The position numbers and the translations under genes are program-made. Shown here piece by piece: positions 61,003 to 64,000 of a DNA stretch of 64,000 nucleotides. Source of the stretch: Azospirillum rugosum. GTDB taxonomy: Bacteria > Pseudomonadota > Alphaproteobacteria > Azospirillales > Azospirillaceae. The notes under the pieces were generated by a model. It was not told the origin of the DNA and did not search any database. It saw only the letters and a list, made by a program, of their open reading frames with translations. The stretch spans positions 280,784 through 344,783 of the forward strand of contig NZ_JAGINP010000005.1 of assembly GCF_017876155.1 (NCBI RefSeq), in the 5' to 3' direction. Position 1 is the stretch's first letter, and every line of letters starts with the position of its first letter.

Positions 61003-62724
61003 ATGCCGCACCTCGCGCACGAACCGCCCAGGCGACCGACATCGGCGACGACGGTATCCGTCCGCCGCCAGCCCTCCTATCGGGAGCGGGACCGCTTCGT
61101 CGGCTTCGCCTTCGCCGCCGCCGACCTGCTGATCGAGACGGACACCAAGGGCGTCATCCAGTTCTGCGCCGGCGCGCGCTGCCGCCTGACCACCGGCGAC
61201 GTGGCCGGGCTGGTGGGGTCCAGCCTTCTGGACCTGGTGGCGCCGAGCGACCGGAAATACGTCAACGTCCTAATGAAGCGCATCCAGGACAAGGCGCGCA
61301 TCAAGCCGGCGCGCGTCGTCTTCCAGGGCTGCGACGGCCAGCGCTTCACGGCACTGCTGGGCGGCTGCCGGCTCGATTCCTGCCCCGGGTCGCTGTTCCT
61401 GACCATCCTGCTGTCCTCCGGCCCGCGCGCCACGCAGGAGGCGCTGACGGTGGCCGGGCAGCTGCTGGACAGCCACGCCTTCGGCAACATCCTGGAGGAG
61501 CGGATCATCCGCGCCCGCGAGAAGGGGCTGGACCACGGGCTGACCCTGCTTCTGGTCGAAGGGCTGCAGTCCATGGTGGACGCCCTGCCGGAGGGGGCGG
61601 CGGACGAGGTCAAGCAGGGGATCGACGCCTATCTGCGGGCCATCTCCGCCGACGGCGACAGCGCCGGCCGGCTGGCCACCGACCGTTACGGCATCGTGCA
61701 CGCCAGCGACATCGACGGGCAGGAGGTGCAGAGCCACATCGCCCAGATCATCCACAACGCCGGCGGGGAGCTGCCCGGCGGCATCCGGACCTGGTCGCTG
61801 GACGTCGCCGACGAGAAGCTGGACGCCGCCGACGCGGCCCGCGCGCTGGTCTACACGGTGCAGGCCTTCGCCTCCGCCCAGGGCGGCGACTTCACCATCT
61901 CCAGCCTGGAGGACGGCGCCAAGCGCATGCTGTCCGACGCGGTGGACCGCATCGGCCGGCTGCGCGCGACCATCGAGAAGCGCGACTTCTTCGTCGTCTA
62001 CCAGCCCATCGTCGACATCGGCACGCAGGCCGTCCACCATCTGGAGGCGCTGACGCGGGTGGAGGGCATGCCCTCGCCCGCCGACTTCATCACCTTCGCC
62101 GAGGATGTCGGGCTGATCTACGACTTCGACCTGCTGCTGACGCAGTCGGTCCTGGACACCATGCAGACGTACCGGAAGGAACCGACCCTGCCGGACGTGG
62201 CCATCAACCTGTCGGCCAAGACGCTGATGAGCCCGATCTTCCTGCGCCAGTTCCAGGCGGTGACGGAGCCCTACGGCGATCTGGCGCGCAAGCTGCTGGT
62301 CGAGGTCACGGAAACGGTGGTGGTCACCGACATCGCGCGGCTGAACGAGGTGTTGCAGAAGCTGCGGACCGCCGGTTTCCGCATCTGCCTGGACGACGTC
62401 GGGGCGGGGTCGACCTCCTTCCAGTCGCTCTACGGCATCCAGGCGGACTTCGCGAAGATCGACGGGAAGTTCGTGCGCGGCGCGGTGGAGAACGCGCGCG
62501 ACATGGCCATGCTGCGGTCCATGGTGGACGTCTGCCGCCAGCTCGGCCTCGGCCTCATCGGGGAACAGGTGGAGGGGCCGGAGCACGCGGAGCTTCTGAC
62601 CGATCTCGGCGTGTCGCTGGCCCAGGGCTACCTGTACAGCCGCCCGTCGCGCGACTTCGCCTATTTCGCGAAGGACTGGTCGAAGATGGGCGGCAAGGGC
62701 GGAAAAATCCTCTGGAAGAGCTGA
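61003..62724 (+). CDS. EAL-domain cyclic-di-GMP phosphodiesterase with PAS-like domain
   Basis: 573 residues. An N-terminal PAS-like domain (about residues 32-150, FVGFAFAAADLLIETDTKGV) is followed by a linker region of about 160 residues and a C-terminal EAL domain from about residue 325. Motif residues: LEALTRV, AINLSAKTL, VEVTETV, CLDDVGAGSTSFQSL (usual DDFG is DDVG), FAKIDGKFV, IGEQVEG and LAQGYLYSRP. Catalytic Glu, Asn, Asp and Lys positions are all filled. There is no GGDEF domain. It would break down c-di-GMP and so favour motility. ATG 61003 is the likely start; TTG 60994 is the alternative. Confidence 0.88.
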   Translation: MPHLAHEPPRRPTSATTVSVRRQPSYRERDRFVGFAFAAADLLIETDTKGVIQFCAGARCRLTTGDVAGLVGSSLLDLVAPSDRKYVNVLMKRIQDKARIKPARVVFQGCDGQRFTALLGGCRLDSCPGSLFLTILLSSGPRATQEALTVAGQLLDSHAFGNILEERIIRAREKGLDHGLTLLLVEGLQSMVDALPEGAADEVKQGIDAYLRAISADGDSAGRLATDRYGIVHASDIDGQEVQSHIAQIIHNAGGELPGGIRTWSLDVADEKLDAADAARALVYTVQAFASAQGGDFTISSLEDGAKRMLSDAVDRIGRLRATIEKRDFFVVYQPIVDIGTQAVHHLEALTRVEGMPSPADFITFAEDVGLIYDFDLLLTQSVLDTMQTYRKEPTLPDVAINLSAKTLMSPIFLRQFQAVTEPYGDLARKLLVEVTETVVVTDIARLNEVLQKLRTAGFRICLDDVGAGSTSFQSLYGIQADFAKIDGKFVRGAVENARDMAMLRSMVDVCRQLGLGLIGEQVEGPEHAELLTDLGVSLAQGYLYSRPSRDFAYFAKDWSKMGGKGGKILWKS

Positions 62725-62774
62725 CCGCGGCGCGGCCGGCCTTCAGAGGTTGAGAAACGACAGGCCTTGGTGCT

Positions 62775-62948
62775 TCACACCAGCTCGTGCGCGGTATCGA
62801 GGTGGCGGCGCGCCTCTTCGAGGAGTTCGCGGTTGCGGGTCAGGAACTCCCGGCTTGCCCCGGCCCCGCCGTGCAAGCGGATTTCACCCAGGAGACGCTC
62901 CGCCTCGTCCAGCGTGTTCAAGACGGAAACCGCGGTGTCCATGTCCAT
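62775..62948 (-). CDS. Small hypothetical protein
   Basis: 57 residues, beginning MDMDTAVSVLNTLDEAERLL and containing a helical stretch (RNRELLEEARRHLDTAHELV). GGGAG lies 10 nt upstream. No recognised family. Convergent with the EAL gene, 50 nt apart. Confidence 0.55.
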   Translation of the reverse strand: MDMDTAVSVLNTLDEAERLLGEIRLHGGAGASREFLTRNRELLEEARRHLDTAHELV

Positions 62949-63096
62949 GGCCGAAACTCCCAACCCGTGCTGTGCTGCGGTGCACGCAAAACCGTTCGCG
63001 GTATGACAAAAGCATTAATGCGCAGCGCAGCATAGAGGATAGAACGTCGCAGGCTGAGATCTTTTGTCTCACATTTTCGCGAAAAAAGAGCAATCT

Positions 63097-63822
63097 TCAA
63101 AGGTGCGATTTCTCCAGAGCGTCCGCTTGCACGCGAATGACCTTTTCGGTGGCGGAGAAGCCCTGGCGGCGGGTGAGGACGATCACGACCGCGGCGCTGC
63201 CCAGCATGAAGACCCAGGGGCCGAGCATCCAGCCGAGCGCCGCCATCGCGAAGTAATAGGCGCGCATGCCGCCGTTCAGCGCGGTGACGGCCAGCGTCAT
63301 GGCCTCCGCGATGGTGTCGGCCATGGCGCTGCGCTCCGGCTCCGGCACGGGCGGCAGGGGCGCGGAGCCGATCAGGGCGCAGCAGTAATTGTACTGGCGC
63401 AGCGCCCAGGTGAACTTGAAGAAGCCGAAGGTGAAGATCGCCACGAGCAGCAGCATCTTCAGCTCGAAGAACTCCCGCGACGTCCGCACGGCGATGGTCA
63501 GGTTGCCGATGACGTCGTGCGCGTGCTCCACCGCCCCCAACGCGCCGACGAGCCCGGCCAGCACCAGCATGTTGGTGCTGGCGAAGAAGGTGCAGCTGTG
63601 CATCGTGTGGCCGACCAGCTGCGAATCCATGATGCGGTTGTCGCGGTCGAGCATCCGCCGCATCCAGTGCCGCCGCACCAGCTTCAGATGCTGGTTCACC
63701 GCCACCCGCGCCGACAGCAGTCGGTCCTGGATCACGGTGAAGCCGACCCAGCACAGCCAGAACCAGAAGAAGGCGAGGATGTCGGGCAGCGACAGGTCTG
63801 ACGGCGCGGGGGAAGGGAACAC
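63097..63822 (-). CDS. DUF599 integral membrane protein
   Basis: About 241 residues with four predicted membrane helices (DILAFFWFWLCWVGFTVIQD, MLVLAGLVGALGAVEH, MLLLVAIFTFGFFKFTWALR, YYFAMAALGWMLGPWVFML). Family segments RRHWMRRMLDRDNRIMDSQL and FKFTWALRQYNYC. Function unknown. The start is uncertain: the frame is open to 63987, and I favour the GTG at 63822 because the preceding sequence resembles a repeat element and not protein. Confidence 0.8.
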   Translation of the reverse strand: MFPSPAPSDLSLPDILAFFWFWLCWVGFTVIQDRLLSARVAVNQHLKLVRRHWMRRMLDRDNRIMDSQLVGHTMHSCTFFASTNMLVLAGLVGALGAVEHAHDVIGNLTIAVRTSREFFELKMLLLVAIFTFGFFKFTWALRQYNYCCALIGSAPLPPVPEPERSAMADTIAEAMTLAVTALNGGMRAYYFAMAALGWMLGPWVFMLGSAAVVIVLTRRQGFSATEKVIRVQADALEKSHL

Positions 63823-63930
63823 GGGAGAGCACTCGGACGGATGGAGAAACCGCAACCGGTGTAGACCCCGACGGCTCCGCCTGTCCAGCGACGACGGACC
63901 GGCGGCCAGGGCTATCGCATTTGGCGCCAA

Positions 63931-63985
63931 ATCCCTCTCCCGTCCCGGGAGAGGGTGGCCCGAAGGGCCGGGTGAGGGTGCCGAC
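63931..63985. repeat. Truncated CTCCCC-type repeat
   Basis: CCCTCTCCCGTCCCGGGAGA followed by GGGTGGCCCGAAGGGCC and GGGTGAGGG, as in the left end of 23531-23708. Confidence 0.65.
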
Positions 63986-64000
63986 AAGGATCAAGTCGCT

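Overview
The window is high-GC, gene-dense DNA from an alphaproteobacterium, most likely Azospirillum or a close Rhodospirillales relative. This is inferred from a fused single-chain indolepyruvate:ferredoxin oxidoreductase, small families typical of Alphaproteobacteria (TrcR/DUF1013, DUF1192, DUF4169, YdcH/DUF465, UbiK), a sigma-54 promoter before a hook-protein gene, and flagellar or glycan genes with TPR-glycosyltransferase fusions. No rRNA, tRNA, CRISPR array, transposase or phage gene was seen. The content looks chromosomal.

Layout. 1-4.5 kb: 3' end of a receiver-domain protein and the fused oxidoreductase. 4.9-7.5 kb: a lone DUF4062-NB-ARC-TPR (STAND) NTPase with a low-GC N-terminal domain and a near-identical TPR array; it is the best candidate for an undescribed signalling or defence protein. 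7.8-10.4 kb: a coupled pair of glycosyltransferase-like genes. 10.5-12 kb: ECF sigma factor with its membrane anti-sigma factor. 12.4-19.1 kb: KfrA-like small protein, propionyl-CoA synthetase, secreted PHB-depolymerase-type esterase, oligoendopeptidase F, and a bacteriohemerythrin whose start codon lies in a perfect 12-bp hairpin. 19.3-25.1 kb: ABC binding protein, esterase, FAD-linked oxidase, ABC1/UbiB kinase. 25.2-29 kb: queA-tgt-queF-queG, the queuosine tail end. 29.1-33.8 kb: a four-gene minus-strand glycan operon (O-antigen-ligase-like protein, GT9, flippase-like protein, methyltransferase-GT2 fusion). 34-42.3 kb: chemoreceptor, Eis-type acetyltransferase, acyl-CoA ligase, YbaK deacylase, ProC, YbjN and UbiK. 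42.4-51.8 kb: giant AsmA protein, small conserved alphaproteobacterial genes, quinone oxidoreductase, TrcR, UbiX, beta-carbonic anhydrase. 52-55.1 kb: flgE behind a sigma-54 promoter, convergent and 3'-overlapping with a second TPR-glycosyltransferase. 55.3-64 kb: small proteins, phosphofructokinase, YdcH, purEK, PhoD-type phosphatase, EAL-domain protein and a DUF599 membrane protein.

Common threads. The two TPR-glycosyltransferases (8.7-10.4 kb and 53.4-55.1 kb) are clear paralogues and, with flgE and the 29-34 kb operon, suggest a large investment in surface glycans. Intergenic spaces are crowded with at least five families of imperfect-palindrome repeats (CCCTCTCCC-type, CCCTCCCCC/TTCGCGGGG-type, CGTAGGTTGGGTGGAGC-type, and ACCACAGAGACAC-type). 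One of them supplies the tgt stop codon. Most other intergenic signals are simple dyads that look like terminators or candidate operators.
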